This document shows, one piece after another, positions 51,906-63,057 of a stretch of DNA of 64,000 bases (positions are counted from its first letter, which is position 1; every line of letters starts with the position of its first letter). The position numbers and the translations under genes are program-made. This DNA comes from Paracyclopina nana (taxonomy: Eukaryota; Arthropoda; Copepoda; Cyclopoida; Cyclopettidae): positions 12,784,501-12,848,500 of the forward strand of contig JAGUCH010000002.1 of the NCBI GenBank assembly GCA_019096065.1, given 5' to 3'. The notes under the pieces are model-generated. The model was not told the origin of the DNA, did no database searches, and was given only the letters and a program-made list of their open reading frames with translations.

Positions 51906-54306
51906 TCAAACTTCTTTATAAGGAGTCCTCAAATTGATGCCTTTGAGGGCTTCATAGTTGAAATTCTCGGTCAAGTCTCGGTGCCGGTAGTACGAAACCA
52001 TCTTGGCCAAGCTGGAGAACTTTCTAGCCTGTGACAAGTAGAAGAACCGGACCCCAGTTTCCGGCTGGACTTCCTCCTCGATTTTCATCGATTTGACACC
52101 CTTTGGCTTTTCCGGACACTTCAGCATCAGGACGAATTGACCAGGTAATTTTGCTCTTTTTCGTATTAAAAACGTGCCTACTGGTAAAGATTCGAGCCGG
52201 TCAGAGGCAGTTTTCACGTCTAGCTCGCCAGCATACCAAGGCTGTTCGTCAAGGGGTAAGCTCTCCTGCTCTCTTATTGCGTTAAATTGAAGCTCTTGCA
52301 CCACTTCTCTGATCTGAGAATGTCTCTTGTTGCCATTCTCCGAGGACGGGGCAAGGGAAAGGGTGGAAGTACTTCTTTCTAGAGATTCCGGCATGGCTGT
52401 TGGAAGCATCAGGCTGTTGGATTTTTTCAAAGGCGCGCCCACTTCCAGGCAAGCACAATCTGCCAAGCAAACCTTGTGCATGCATGCTTGACAACGGAGG
52501 CACTTGTAGCCTTGGAAAAATCTGCCCCTTAAAAGCTTCCCACATTGAAAGCACTCAGTGGGCTCTGTAAAAGTTGTCAGTTGAATCACATGTCCTTGCT
52601 GGGAGTTTTCACTCGGATTCACGGTGTCCATAGCTGTCAATATTGCGTCAAACCAAGCTTCCCGATCGGCTGCAGATCGTGAAACAAGAGTCAAAGTCAC
52701 TCTTCTTGCGTCGGCTTTGCTAAACAGCCTCAAGCAAAAGACATCTTGACCTTGCTGCTGCTGATGGTGGATTGGAGGCTCAAGGAAGTTGTCACGGATT
52801 TTTATGGCCTCACGAAACCGGTATCGATGCTGTAACCATTTAGGCCGATGACACAGGACAATCATCAGGTCAAACAAGAAGGCATAGTCTCCAACTCGAC
52901 CGTGGTCAGTGTAGCTGACAATGTCCCCAGCTCTTCGTAGCCTGCCATAGTTCAGTAGGTTGAGGCCATTCTCCATCTTCATTAGCTTGATTGTGGAGCT
53001 GACACTGAGGATCAGCCGCATGTCGGCCTCGTCCTTAGTATCTTGCTGATCAGCCTCTTCTTGTTCGCGTTTCTTTTCATTGACTTGCTCCCCGGCCTTG
53101 ATCATTTCATCTACTGCAAGCCGGAGATTTACATAGTCTGGGTGATCATCTGGAGTTCTCTTAAGGATCTCTTGCAAAAGCAAGTGGTACTTGAGGAATC
53201 TTTGGAACGGAATTACCAAATGACTGCTCAGGGGAAAAGTGGAGGGATTGGCGTGTGCTTGACACTCCAATATCTGCTTCTTTAGCGGAGCATAATTTTG
53301 GGACAAGTGCTCCAAATGAGCCATTGCCATTGGCAAATGAACGCAGTAGCACCCGTAGAGATGGGTGATCCTTGGCAAAAGACGAAGGAAAACTTTGCCT
53401 ATGTCATCCTTCTTGGGTGTCTTCAATCCAAAGAGAATATCACTATGCAGCAAGATTAGGTCATCGAGCAAGTAGAAAATTATGTTCTTATCTTGAATAT
53501 TCATGATGGTGAGTTTTTCTCTAAAAACGTCTCTCACCATTATGAGATTCTCCAAGTACTTGTCCTCTGTCGTGAGGAGCTCGTGTATGGGTGCACTACG
53601 TTTGCTCTTTTTGGTTCCTCCGAAGGAAATGTCAGCCAGGGACAGCCTTGGCTGCCTTGGGGGAAATATGGTTTGGTAAATGTCCTCATTGTAGTACAAG
53701 TCCTCCTGGTCCCTCAGCCTAATTTTGCTTGCGAAGGAGTCGTAAATGTACTCTGTGCCAGCTTCCCCGTACATTTGTTCAAGTGCTTCATAGTTGGATC
53801 TTTCGTTCTTGAGACGCTTGTACAATTGTTTCTCCTTTTTGGGGAATCCGGGGGCACCAGATTTCAGCACTTTAGGCGTGTGGCTCAGCTCAGACAGAGT
53901 GCGAAACACCTTGCCGATGTCTCGACATTGGTACAAGTCCTCCGGGTGGAACAGCTGACCTTCGCTCAACTCGAAGTTTGCGACGGCTGCGTGCAAGAAG
54001 AGGAAGATATTGTTTCTGCACAGGAAATCCGACACACTGCGACCGCTCCCGTCCTCGCAAATCACCCTGAAACCATAAATTGCCATATGCCTGTCACCTG
54101 TTGATTTGTGTCGAAGGTAGCTCTACTTACTTGTGCATTTCTACGGATGAAGGATCCAATGAATGCACCAATTGACAAAGCACAACGCCATCACGAAGGA
54201 CTGCTATGACGTCTGACAGGCTTGCATTCGGCCTGAGGGCTGGTGACCCTGGAGGGATCAATTTGAAATGATCTAGCCAGGCAGAAATTTCACGATGCAG
54301 CTCCAT
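51906..54306 (-). CDS. VAV: VAV-type Rho/Rac guanine nucleotide exchange factor without SH3 domains
   Basis: Two exons (54306-54131, 54066-51906) give 778 residues. VAV activates Rac/Rho downstream of tyrosine kinases. Order: calponin-homology domain (1-~115, SLSDVIAVLRDGVVLCQLVH and SVSDFLCRNNIFLFL), acidic region with regulatory tyrosines (EYIYDSF, EDLYYNEDIYQTIF), DH (~215-400), PH (~420-540), C1 zinc finger (~560-605, CFQCGKLLRGRFFQGYKC), and SH2 (~669-765, GTFLIRKR with the phosphotyrosine-binding Arg). The protein stops just after SH2 at TPYKEV. Mammalian VAV has SH3-SH2-SH3, so both SH3 domains are missing here. An unseen alternative downstream exon cannot be excluded. Confidence 0.92.
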
Positions 54307-55000
54307 GCTTCACTCTTGAAAGGCCTCCTTTTTCAGGTCCATGGTCTTGGAATGTTGATATAAAGTGACGTGACAACTGGGTGCGTCACGCTTCGCAGGC
54401 CTGTACGTACAGTACGTACACACGTCCTCACAGCATACTCTCAGCTGAAGAAAGGTGCATGGCAATCCAGACGACGCGAGTCCACCTGGTTAGAGCACTG
54501 CTACTGCGCTACTCACAACAGGTGAACGAATTTGGACCCTGCGCGAAATTTGCACTGCTCCATTGAATATAGTATAGCAATTGTCCTCAGCCCTCACAAG
54601 ATAGGCTTGTTAATTAAGCAGGCATCCACGGTGATATTTGAGCAAATATAGTGTGCATCAGCTCATATCTATGCTGCTTCTTTGTTGGAATAGCTCATTT
54701 TATTTCCTGATTAATCCTAAAGACTTTATAGGCACCTCATGTTGCTAAAAGCTGAGTCCTGAAGGCCGTGCTTAGCTTATTTATTCTTTGCATGATTTCA
54801 GATTGAAGCAATGTGGTCATAATTACTGCGGCATACTGATTCAGCAGACTCTACTTCGTCCCGTCATTGTGCCTCAATTTTTATGCTCCTATAATTTTCA
54901 AACGTTCCCACAGTCATCTAAAATCTAGGACAATCTCTCATAATCGACAAAAGTAGCATTCAGGTTACGAAAACATATGTCTAGCCTGTACACAAGATCT
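54307..55000. promoter_or_regulatory. VAV upstream region and NOX5 3' flank
   Basis: Both flanking genes are on the minus strand. Near the VAV start the minus strand reads CGTCACTTTATATC (TATA-like with an adjacent TGACGT site, 54357-54373). A short palindromic cluster GTACGTACAGTACGTAC lies at 54403-54419. The rest has no coding signal. Confidence 0.45.
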
Positions 55001-57673
55001 TTAAAATATCTCTTTCTTGAATTTGAATCCAAACTTGTTGCACTGTTGCGTCAATGTTTCAGCTAAGCCAGGATTTCCGCAGTAGAAAACGGTCGTATTA
55101 TCCAGTTTGCTTTTCTTCAAATCAGCGAAAACTTGCTCCCAATCTGGCCTTCCCGATTGAGTTCTTGTTTTGAGACCTGTGAGGAGGTCTCGTTTACCCT
55201 GCGAAAACAAGTGTTGATGAATTCGATTAGCATATGTTATAGCTACTATAGTCACCTTTTTATGCATCAAGTCTAGAGCTAGCTTAAGCGTGGCTGCTTT
55301 TATATCTTTATTCGGAGAGAATGACGAGAGGTAGAGATGAATGTCTAGAAAATTGGACGTTTCTTTTTCTGGGCCATCCTTGTTAATTTCACTTTGCTCC
55401 ATTTCCAGCTGTGAAAGAAGTTGCAAGAACCATTCAAACGAGCCATGATCCCTATTGATCCATATGAAGTCTACTTTTTTTAGGTCAAAGGTGAAACCAT
55501 CAGTCCATGAGTATTGGCAATTGGGGCATTGTCGTTTCAAATCCCAATAAGAGTGCATTATGGATTGCAAAATGGAAGCAAAAGGAGTCACACCAATGCC
55601 AGTGGCGATTAAAACGGCGTGCTCGACCCCATAGAATACCGCAGAGCTGGGAGCTCCATAGGGCCCATCAATGTACACTTCAAGAGGTGGCCTTGCCTTG
55701 GAATGGGACGTTATGGGCCTCTCCAACCGATATGGTAGACCACTCTCAACTTCATCTAATCGAGGCCGGAAATTAACGGTCTTGGGTCTTTTGGCTAGGT
55801 ACTTCGCATGGTCGTCCCACGATGAAAATATTTCATTGAACTTGTCTGACAACGATTTCACTTTTTCAGAGCCATGTGTGGAGGGTCTTACTGAAGGCGA
55901 TCGGATCGTCAGTACTCTGCGTTTTCTTTCGTCTACGCTCGAATCTGGACTAACGTTGGATTGGTTCGACATGAAGTTGGAAAACCTATTTATAAATCAT
56001 GAAACCAAGTAGTTTGAGCGATTTGCAATTTCCAGTTCGTACCTTTCCTTAACAGATTTCCTATATTTCAGGTGTTCCTTCTCAGTGAAGTCTCCAGATT
56101 CGAGCCTCATTTGTCGTTCTTCCTCCGAGAAGTATTCATTGAGCCGTTTGGTCCACCCACCAGCGCTTCTAATATGCAGAGTAAAAATGTCCCTCTGCTG
56201 TGGAGCACTCCTAAAATTGCCACCATCTTGATGTTCATCTTGATCATTAGTCGCGCTACTTACGAAATGGTGAACGGATGCCACTCAAACGTGCTTATTG
56301 ATGGGATGTTAATAAAAATCCAATCTCCTGGGCTGAAATTCAACCTGTCAGTCCGCCTGATGTTCAGCTGGGTTACTTTAGAAGGTAAGAGCACCCCTGA
56401 GACTACATAAGTTTTGCCCCTGCCATCAATCCATCTCAAAACCATTGACGATTTACACATGATGAATATGGTTAATGGAATTAGCAGCCACTTGATAGTT
56501 TGGTCACAATGCAAAATCATTATGGCAAGAAAAGCAGTGTACAAAAAATGGGTCCAGTAGAACCATTCAAAATGGCCCTTTTCTCTAATTTTGGGGCTGA
56601 CCCCAATGCCCATGATGATTGTGATGATAACCAAGATAGATCCAGTAGGATTAGCCCAACCGGCGAAAGCTCCCTCAACTTTTGGTTTGTTTGTCAGCAG
56701 CCATTCTGCGTAGGTGTAGTTTCGATATTCATAAGGATAGCTCATGTTATTGCTGTCAATGAAGGCTTTCAAGTCTGGCCTGAAATTCTTTTCAATGTTA
56801 ATGAGGTGGACAACAGTGTGCACTGTTGCCAAGACGAAAATAGCCATCCCTGCTACTTTATGATAAGTAACATGATTGTCCACCGGAACATATCTGCTGA
56901 CTTCACTCATTCTAATGCGTGTAAGAAGAGGTCGACACATGAGTAGAATGAGCAATGCAGCTAAGAAATTGATGGCCACTCCACAGCCGCGAGCAATCAT
57001 GAGTTCGTAGCAAGGCGATCCATCTAGCCCAACCAAATGCCGAAAATTGCTGACTCTTTTTGTCACACTGAATGTGAGTAGTGCGAGTGTAGCTAAGACG
57101 AAATATATGTCTGCTTTGTGGTTTTTCATGCACTGCCAAGTGTGGGGAATGATCGGAACCCTAGAGGACTTCAAAGGCCTATCTTCACCGGGTAGAAGCC
57201 ACTGGCGCATACTGGATTAGATGTTAAAAATGCATGAGTTAGCTGAATGAATTTTCTTTTTTTCTTACCTAATCGAGAAAGAGTCATTAAGCTCAGGGTG
57301 ATTATTGAGCAGGTTGAACAATCGGTCTGTGCTTATGGAGTTTTCAGAGCATTGATTTTCTGATAGCAAAATTGAGCACATCATAGAAATTTCGTCGTCG
57401 TCAAAAACCACTCCGTTCTCCTTAATTCCTTGCCTTATGAGAGTTTCCATCTCAGTCAATTTTAGCTCATGTCCACCTTGCATCAAAAAGGAGAACAAAA
57501 GCGATGCCTTCAAAATGGGTCGTAAATTTTTAGGTTTTCTCCCCTTTTTGTGGACTTACTTGATAGTGGCTATTTTTGCAGATAATGAACAAGATGCGGT
57601 CGATGATTTCTTCTTTTGGTATCGAAGGATCATCTTCCACTAAAAGGTGGTAAAGGCCTTGCCCAAACCATTT
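55001..57673 (-). CDS. NOX5: NADPH oxidase 5 (calcium-regulated), 5' end not resolved
   Basis: Exons 57673-57560, 57507-57269, 57211-56264, 56210-56043 and 55985-55001; phases agree. NOX5 moves electrons from NADPH across the membrane to make superoxide. The first two exons encode a degenerate EF-hand region. Exon 3 has six membrane helices with the heme histidines (ARGCGVAIN, YHKVAGMAIFVLATVHTVVHLINIE, HFEWFYWTHFLY, ILHCDQ). Then HPFTIS at the FAD site, DGPYGAPS, LIATGIGVTPFASILQSIM (NADPH), FIWINRD, QSGRPDW and VFYCGNPGLA, ending in the canonical aromatic FKKEIF. The 57673 exon begins after a splice acceptor in phase 0 and has no ATG, so at least one 5' exon is upstream. Four introns are 51-58 bp. 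Confidence 0.92.
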
Positions 57674-58019
57674 CTAGAATCAAGCAAAATCATTTTGGCA
57701 TTTTTTATCACGTTTTGTCCGTTAACAGTTAGTTGAGTTGACACGGATAATCAAGCTTATCTAAACATAAACAAACCAACGTCGTTCTGCACTGATTTTT
57801 ACAATTGGGTTATTGTCGTCCTGACTTACGGGTAAGCAGATTAACTCTTTTTTCGTAATATTGTTCTATTTAATTGTCCCTTATGAATTGAGTATGGTGA
57901 TTTTGAATGCTTTGAGACACGTTAAATGGCCGACATGAAGTATAGCTAATTGCGTATATACGTGCATTGACGTATATGCAAATAGCCCGGTTCAAAAATT
58001 AAACTTAACATCGGTGGTT

Positions 58020-58455
58020 GACATGATTTATTAAGATTTGACTAGAATTTGCAACCCTTGCATGTTGACATTAACTCTATGTTTCAAGAAGCTATTTAAG
58101 AATTGACTGTTTTATCAAAATCTTGACTATTTCTGTTAAACCATCTCAAGTAGAACCTGTTTGTTTGGAACTCGAGAGTATTTTAAAAGAAAGAAAATGT
58201 AGTGCATTTTTGTTTTCTTTTTCGATCCATTATCCTCAAGCCTAATGAAAATTGCTCAAAAGTGAACGATGCTGTCCCTTTTTTAATTCTAAGTGTTACG
58301 AGCACTATATGAGCACTTTCTTTGCCATTTGGTTAAATAAAAGGCAAGAACAGTTTCACTTATGTTTTTGCAAAGTCGCTATCCTACATGCACGCCGAAA
58401 AGCCAAAAATTTAGCACCATCTATTGCATTATGCTTGTCTTGTTTCCTATACTAA
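58020..58455 (+). repeat. Direct duplication, copy 1 (copy 2 about 59480-60085)
   Basis: Shared blocks in the same order: TTTATTAAGATTTGACTA, GAATTGACTGTTTT, TCAAAATCTTG, ATGAAAATTGCTCAAA, AGCACTTTCTTTGCCA and AGCACCATCTATTGCATTATGCTT. The copies differ by many substitutions and insertions (copy 2 is longer), so the duplication is old. Confidence 0.8.
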
Positions 58456-59479
58456 ATGGTTAGTCGTGCTTATACTATACATTTTTTTGTTGGTACCCGG
58501 CTGTTGGCTTGCTTTGAAAGCATGGAAAAGTTAGGTTGGCATAAATATCAGTGCAGTGCATTATTTGATGAAGTTCTGTATAAAATGCTTACTGGTGTTT
58601 CTGTAGCTAATTTGGCAGAAAAGGAAGATAATTCAATGAAACCTGAGGTGTTGTTCCATCTTTCTTCCAGCTTCTCGACATTTCTCCATGTTATTTCACT
58701 GTGAACAAACGTAGAAGAGATTATTTTTTACAGGACCACGCAAAACTCTAAATAGTAACGCAGGTTATGAAATACTGTCGATCTTCTTTTGTTTTTTAAG
58801 TTAGAAATTTCTATGTAACTTCGTAACGAATCCAGCAATTTCAAATAGCTAATTATCCAGTATTGATTATGATTAAATATTACATTTATGTTGAAACCTT
58901 TTTTTGTTGCATATTACTAATATCAATTATAAAAACAGCGTATATTTAAAGCTTTTAGTGAGTTAGGGAGAATAGGCTAAAATTGTTTTGATTATAATTT
59001 ATTACCCCCCACAGCTAAAGTAAGGCTCTTAAAAATCCCTGAGATATCTTGAAATATGACAATCAAAGCGAACTTTTTTGAGCTTGGCGGTGTCGAGGTT
59101 AGCACTGCACTTATATAAGAGGTTTTGAGACTTCATAAGACTTGTTTTTGCGCGGACTCTACTTTTTACTATGATTGGACTGAGCAGAAAATACATAACT
59201 CCAAAAACTGCCATTACACCGTTCCCACCTACTTTCTTAGTGATTTTGCATACATTTTGTACTATGTGTGTCCTGATGGCTTTATATGCCATCTCAAAGG
59301 CTGCATAGGGAACAAGTAGAAAAGCAATAATCCAACTGGCGGGCCGGCTTTGAAATTTTGGCTGTCAAAAATCTGCCTAGCGTTGGTTGACAGAAGTTCT
59401 CAACACTGCTTTTCTCTAGAAGTTTGCTTGTAACTAAACCTAAAATGTAGTCACCAAAATCATATGCTAATTTTGAATA

Positions 59480-60085
59480 TAGTTTATTAAGATTTGACTA
59501 ATTTGCAACCCTTGTATTTCGACATTAAACCTAAGTTTCATGAAACTATTTAGCCTGATCACAACTTTTGGGCTGGCTTTTTCCAACTTTTCTTAGCTTT
59601 TCCATGCCAGTACAAAAACTACAGCATGGCAGACATCATTGCAAGAAAGTACTTTTTGCTATATTTTTCTCAAAGAATTGACTGTTTTGTCAAAATCTTG
59701 GCTATTTTTATTTAATCCTCTCAAGTTGAACATGCTAGTTTGGAGCTGTAAGAGAATTGAGTAAGGTAATGTAAGGCATTTTTCTCATTTTCGATCCATC
59801 ATGCTCACCTGGATATGATATGTCTCATGATCCAGAATTCCTTGACTTTCATGAAAATTGCTCAAATCTGTACCATTCTGTTCCTTGTTTAATTCTAAGC
59901 GTTACAAGCACTATCTAAGCACTTTCTTTGCCACTTGTTTAACTAAATTAGCAAAAACAGCTTTGTTTACGTTTTTGCAAATGCGCTATTTTTTCGGCAA
60001 TTGCGCCGCGTTAACGCATGCACGCCAGACAGCCAAAAATTCAGCACCATCTATTGCATTATGCTTTTCTTTTGTTCCCTATAGT
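59480..60085 (+). repeat. Direct duplication, copy 2
   Basis: Partner of 58020-58455, with about 110 bp inserted after the first block. Confidence 0.8.
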
Positions 60086-60404
60086 ATTATTCAGAAAATT
60101 GTGAGGACTTAGGAGTTTAGTTGTTGGATTCGGCTTGCTTGTCACTCTAAATGCGTTGAAAAAATCAGAAATGATGACCAAATGAGGCTGAAAATGGCCT
60201 GGGCAAATTTAGTTTTAAATTAAATAAAATTAAATTTGCCCAGAGCTCTTCTTTTAATCAGTGAATGAAAGAATTTTACTAACTGTAACCGGTTTTACTC
60301 GCGAGTAAATTCACATTGCCGATCGTGTCAGCTTTTTGCAAACCCTGTGACGTCACAACAAGGCATTTCGGCAAGTTCATTTCGCTCGGAAAATCAGTCA
60401 CAGT

Positions 60405-60631
60405 TAGGCATGGTTCACCTGCTCATAATATCAGATATTTTGACAAAATATCGGAGCGAAATACTGAGAAACTGAGAAATTAGATACTGTTGTAGGATGG
60501 CTTTTGGCGCCAAAAGACCGAATCCGAAGAAAAAAATTAAAAAATGATTTTGGAAGTACCTGATATTTGCAAATATCAGCATAATATCGCTCGATATTTT
60601 GATCATAATATCGCAGGTGAACCAGGCCTTA
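60405..60631. repeat. Small foldback (MITE-like) element
   Basis: Ends TAGGCATGGTTCACCTGC and GCAGGTGAACCAGGCCTTA are inverted copies with few mismatches; the interior repeats ATAATATC and GATATTTTG in both orientations. Confidence 0.8.
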
Positions 60632-60644
60632 ATAATAGTTATTT

Positions 60645-60829
60645 ATTTCGAGCTGGGGCACGTAAAGTAGGGTCATTAAATAGCTGAGCGAGGATTTTAA
60701 AATGGGAAAACTCGAGTACAGCTTTACTAGCCCGAGCCTGCGAGGACTGTAATTGTACGAGTGTTTTTCCATTTTAAAATCCGAGGTCAGCTATTTAATG
60801 ACCCAATTTTACGTGCCACAGCTCGGAAT
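60645..60829. repeat. Small foldback (MITE-like) element
   Basis: The arms of about 65 bp are near-perfect inverted copies: GGCACGTAAAGTAGGGTCAT / ATGACCCAATTTTACGTGCC, then AAATAGCTGA / TCAGCTATTT and ATTTTAAAATGG / CCATTTTAAAAT. Confidence 0.85.
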
Positions 60830-61012
60830 ATACAATTTTATATTCTGTAATACAATTTTTGAGTGTTTTAATGAAGTTACCGGGCTGCCCCGTGCCCTAG
60901 AAAATACTGCTCGGTTTTTAGTTGCTATGTGAATATCACTGGCTCTCATTAGCTAGCATCCAGTGTTTTGGGAGCAATTAAATAGACTTTTAAAATCCAT
61001 TTCTTCAGATGT

Positions 61013-61086
61013 GTGCCTATGGCACAATGGTTAGAGTGCTAGGCTCTTGATTCAGGAGTCTAGGGTTCAAACCCCACTCACTCCTT
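61013..61086 (+). repeat. tRNA-like sequence (pseudogene or SINE head)
   Basis: A-box-like TGGCACAATGGTTAGAG with a pairing D-stem (GCAC/GTGC) and a B-box-like GGGTTCAAACCCC, followed by a T-run. The anticodon stem pairs poorly and the acceptor arm does not close, so it is not a confident tRNA. Confidence 0.5.
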
Positions 61087-61159
61087 AACTTATTTTTTTT
61101 CTTTATCTGGCTTAAATTATGGTTAAAGTCCTATATCTAGTATGACATTTTCATCATGT

Positions 61160-61225
61160 TACCATCGCTCAGTGGTTAGATCTTTGGGAATCAAATCCAA
61201 CTGTCGGCTGTTCGACTCTTGGATG
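61160..61225 (+). repeat. tRNA-like sequence followed by a dispersed repeat
   Basis: TCGCTCAGTGGTTAGA (A-box-like) and CTGTTCGACTC (B-box-like), then a T-rich tract and, 30 bp on, the 61255 repeat copy. A SINE with a tRNA-like head is a reasonable reading. Confidence 0.5.
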
Positions 61226-61254
61226 ACCCTCTCTTTTTTCTCACTGTTTTGGCA

Positions 61255-61337
61255 TTTGGATTACTTCCATGGATTTTGAGGGCATTAAATTACTTAAAAT
61301 CCCTCAAATTTGATTCAAGGGCTGTTAAGTATTTAAT
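61255..61337 (+). repeat. Dispersed repeat, copy 2 (partner at 3689-3772)
   Basis: Near-identical to 3689-3772; see that entry. Confidence 0.7.
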
Positions 61338-61440
61338 ATCCCCCAAATTGCTTAGAAAGAACTGTGATATAAAAGAGCTGAGTCGGATCGGTAAACTGAA
61401 TTATAACACGAGGAAATCGTATTACAGTATATAAAATTTG

Positions 61441-61611
61441 ACTTGCTGCTTCTCGGGACTTCGAAGGTAACGTAAATAATGCCCTCGGTGAGTAAAATAA
61501 AACCTCCCTCACTATTCACCTCGCTTCGCTCGGTTCAAGATTCGGCTTGGTTTCATTTACTCACCGAGGGCAATTTTTACGTTACCTTCTCCGTCCCAAA
61601 AAGCAGCAAGT
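61441..61611. repeat. Small foldback (MITE-like) element
   Basis: Inverted ends ACTTGCTGCTTCTCGGGAC / GTCCCAAAAAGCAGCAAGT plus AAGGTAACGTAA / TTACGTTACCTT and GCCCTCGGTGAGTAAA / TTTACTCACCGAGGGC. Confidence 0.9.
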
Positions 61612-61639
61612 AAAATACTAATAATTCACTTCTTTAGCC

Positions 61640-62080
61640 TTACCACTTTGAAAAGGTGATGATCAAAAACCGAAGAAGTGTAGATACTGGCAATGATCCA
61701 TTTCGTTTTAAAGCATCATAAAACTCATCATTCAAGCGTTGATTTTGCCAAAACTTTTTGAACTTCTCTGGCGTCATTTCTTCTGGGTCAAAAACTTGGC
61801 TGATGATTACCACGATGCTATCAATCAGCGCATCCATCTCGTATCTCTCGAATTTGTTGCAATTTACATTGTAGAGCAATTCAGTTTTTCCCAAAGGTGC
61901 CTTTTTGTCATAAGAGATGACACGAAATATAGTTGAGCAAAAATCTTCGGATTGAATCAGCATCAATAGAGAATTCTTGTTGATGTACTCTCCTTTGTCA
62001 GCGAAACTTGCAATGAGTTTCCTTAACTCACTTAGCTGCTTTAGCTCCTCAGATAGAGGGCTTAAGGATTTTTCAGCCAT
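61640..62080 (-). CDS. EF-hand exon resembling the NOX5 N-terminus (isolated or first exon)
   Basis: 147 residues from ATG 62080 to a stop at 61640, all in one frame. It reads as a degenerate EF-hand region, and its end (KKFWQNQRLNDEFYDALKRNGSLP) parallels the EF-hand end of the NOX5 gene 4 kb away (LLNNHPELNDSF...LP), with similar upstream helices. Near the stop a donor-like GTAAG occurs, but in phase 2, which does not fit the phase-0 acceptor of the first visible NOX5 exon. Either an extra exon lies between, or this is the remnant of a duplicated NOX5-like gene whose catalytic part is absent from the 4 kb downstream. Confidence 0.5.
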   Translation of the reverse strand: MAEKSLSPLSEELKQLSELRKLIASFADKGEYINKNSLLMLIQSEDFCSTIFRVISYDKKAPLGKTELLYNVNCNKFERYEMDALIDSIVVIISQVFDPEEMTPEKFKKFWQNQRLNDEFYDALKRNGSLPVSTLLRFLIITFSKW

Positions 62081-62147
62081 AGTCGATTGTGACTCAGACT
62101 TTCTCTTCCGCCATGCTCACTATTGGCATTCAGTTGTGACGACAACC

Positions 62148-62743
62148 CACATTGACTTGGCAAAGGACCTAACCCAAACTACTTACAATTGTATATTTTC
62201 TGAAAGCGTATGTCCCAAGGGTTCATTTGGTGATAAAATAAAAATCCTGGCCTATAGCTTCCAATAACATAACATTTTTAAAAACGTTTAGCGCAAAAAC
62301 GGCTCATTTTTTGGGGATAGTTAGCTTCAATGACCCCCACTAAAATTCAAAAATAAAACTTAAGTAACTTAATAGTAAAACCGCTAGGATGAACAGAAAC
62401 GGAGATATAGCGATGCTAAAAGTGGATTACTGTAAACTTGATTAATTTTTCATAATAAGTTTGGCAGCAAATAACTCAATTTGAGTGCATTTTACAAACT
62501 TGCTTATAAAATAAAAAAAAGTTAGATCTTCTTTTTTCAGAGGGGGTTATTGCTATAACTAATCTCAAAAAAATAATAAACTGTTCGAGTTAGACGTTTT
62601 TGAAAATTTAATGTTATGGGAGTCCATAGGCCAGGATTTTGAAATTACTACCAAATGAACCCTAAGAACATAAGCTTTCAGAAAATGTATATTTTTTGGG
62701 TCTTGTAAAGAGTTTGGGTTAGGACCTCCTTCAAGTAAATGTG
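62148..62743. repeat. Foldback element with ~120-bp imperfect inverted ends (dispersed family)
   Basis: The left end CACATTGACTT with GGACCTAACCCAAACT and TATTTTCTGAAAGC...ATCCTGGCCTAT is inverted at the right (ATAGGCCAGGATTTT...GCTTTCAGAAAATGTATA...AGTTTGGGTTAGGACC...AAATGTG). AACC flanks both ends, a possible 4-bp target duplication. Other family members: 18902-19005, 19192-19320, 42885-42955 and 63605-63746. Confidence 0.85.
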
Positions 62744-63057
62744 AACCGCCAACGTGTGCTTATTTCCAAGAATGAAAATCCATACAATATTTTGTTACGT
62801 CACTGGACCTTAAAAAGCTACTGCAAAACTTTGAATGTTGATACCGCAGAGCTGTCATATTAGCTTTTAGTTAGACTAGTACGTTCCGATCAATAAAGGG
62901 CCCTAACTGTTGGAACAATGAAAACCCTTGGGGTATTTTTTAATTAATGGTAAATTAAAACCCTAGGGATACTTTTTACTAAGTAAAATATGCCCCTAGG
63001 GTTTTCATTTACCATTTGAGTATTAAGGAAAGCATTCACAGAATTTTCAATAATCAC

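Larger units (their letters stand above)
57674..61639. repeat. Repeat-rich 4 kb upstream of the NOX5 exons
   Basis: No exon recognised. It contains a diverged direct duplication (about 58020-58455 and 59480-60085), inverted-repeat elements at 60405-60631, 60645-60829 and 61441-61611, two tRNA-like sequences, and a dispersed repeat copy at 61255-61337. Confidence 0.7.

Noticed and set aside
51667-51909. A downstream VAV exon carrying an SH3 domain
   Set aside because: The translated frame has none of the SH3 hallmarks (ALYDF-like start, WW pair, GxxP...Y).
61013-61086. A functional tRNA gene
   Set aside because: The D and T arms look right, but the anticodon stem and acceptor stem do not pair.
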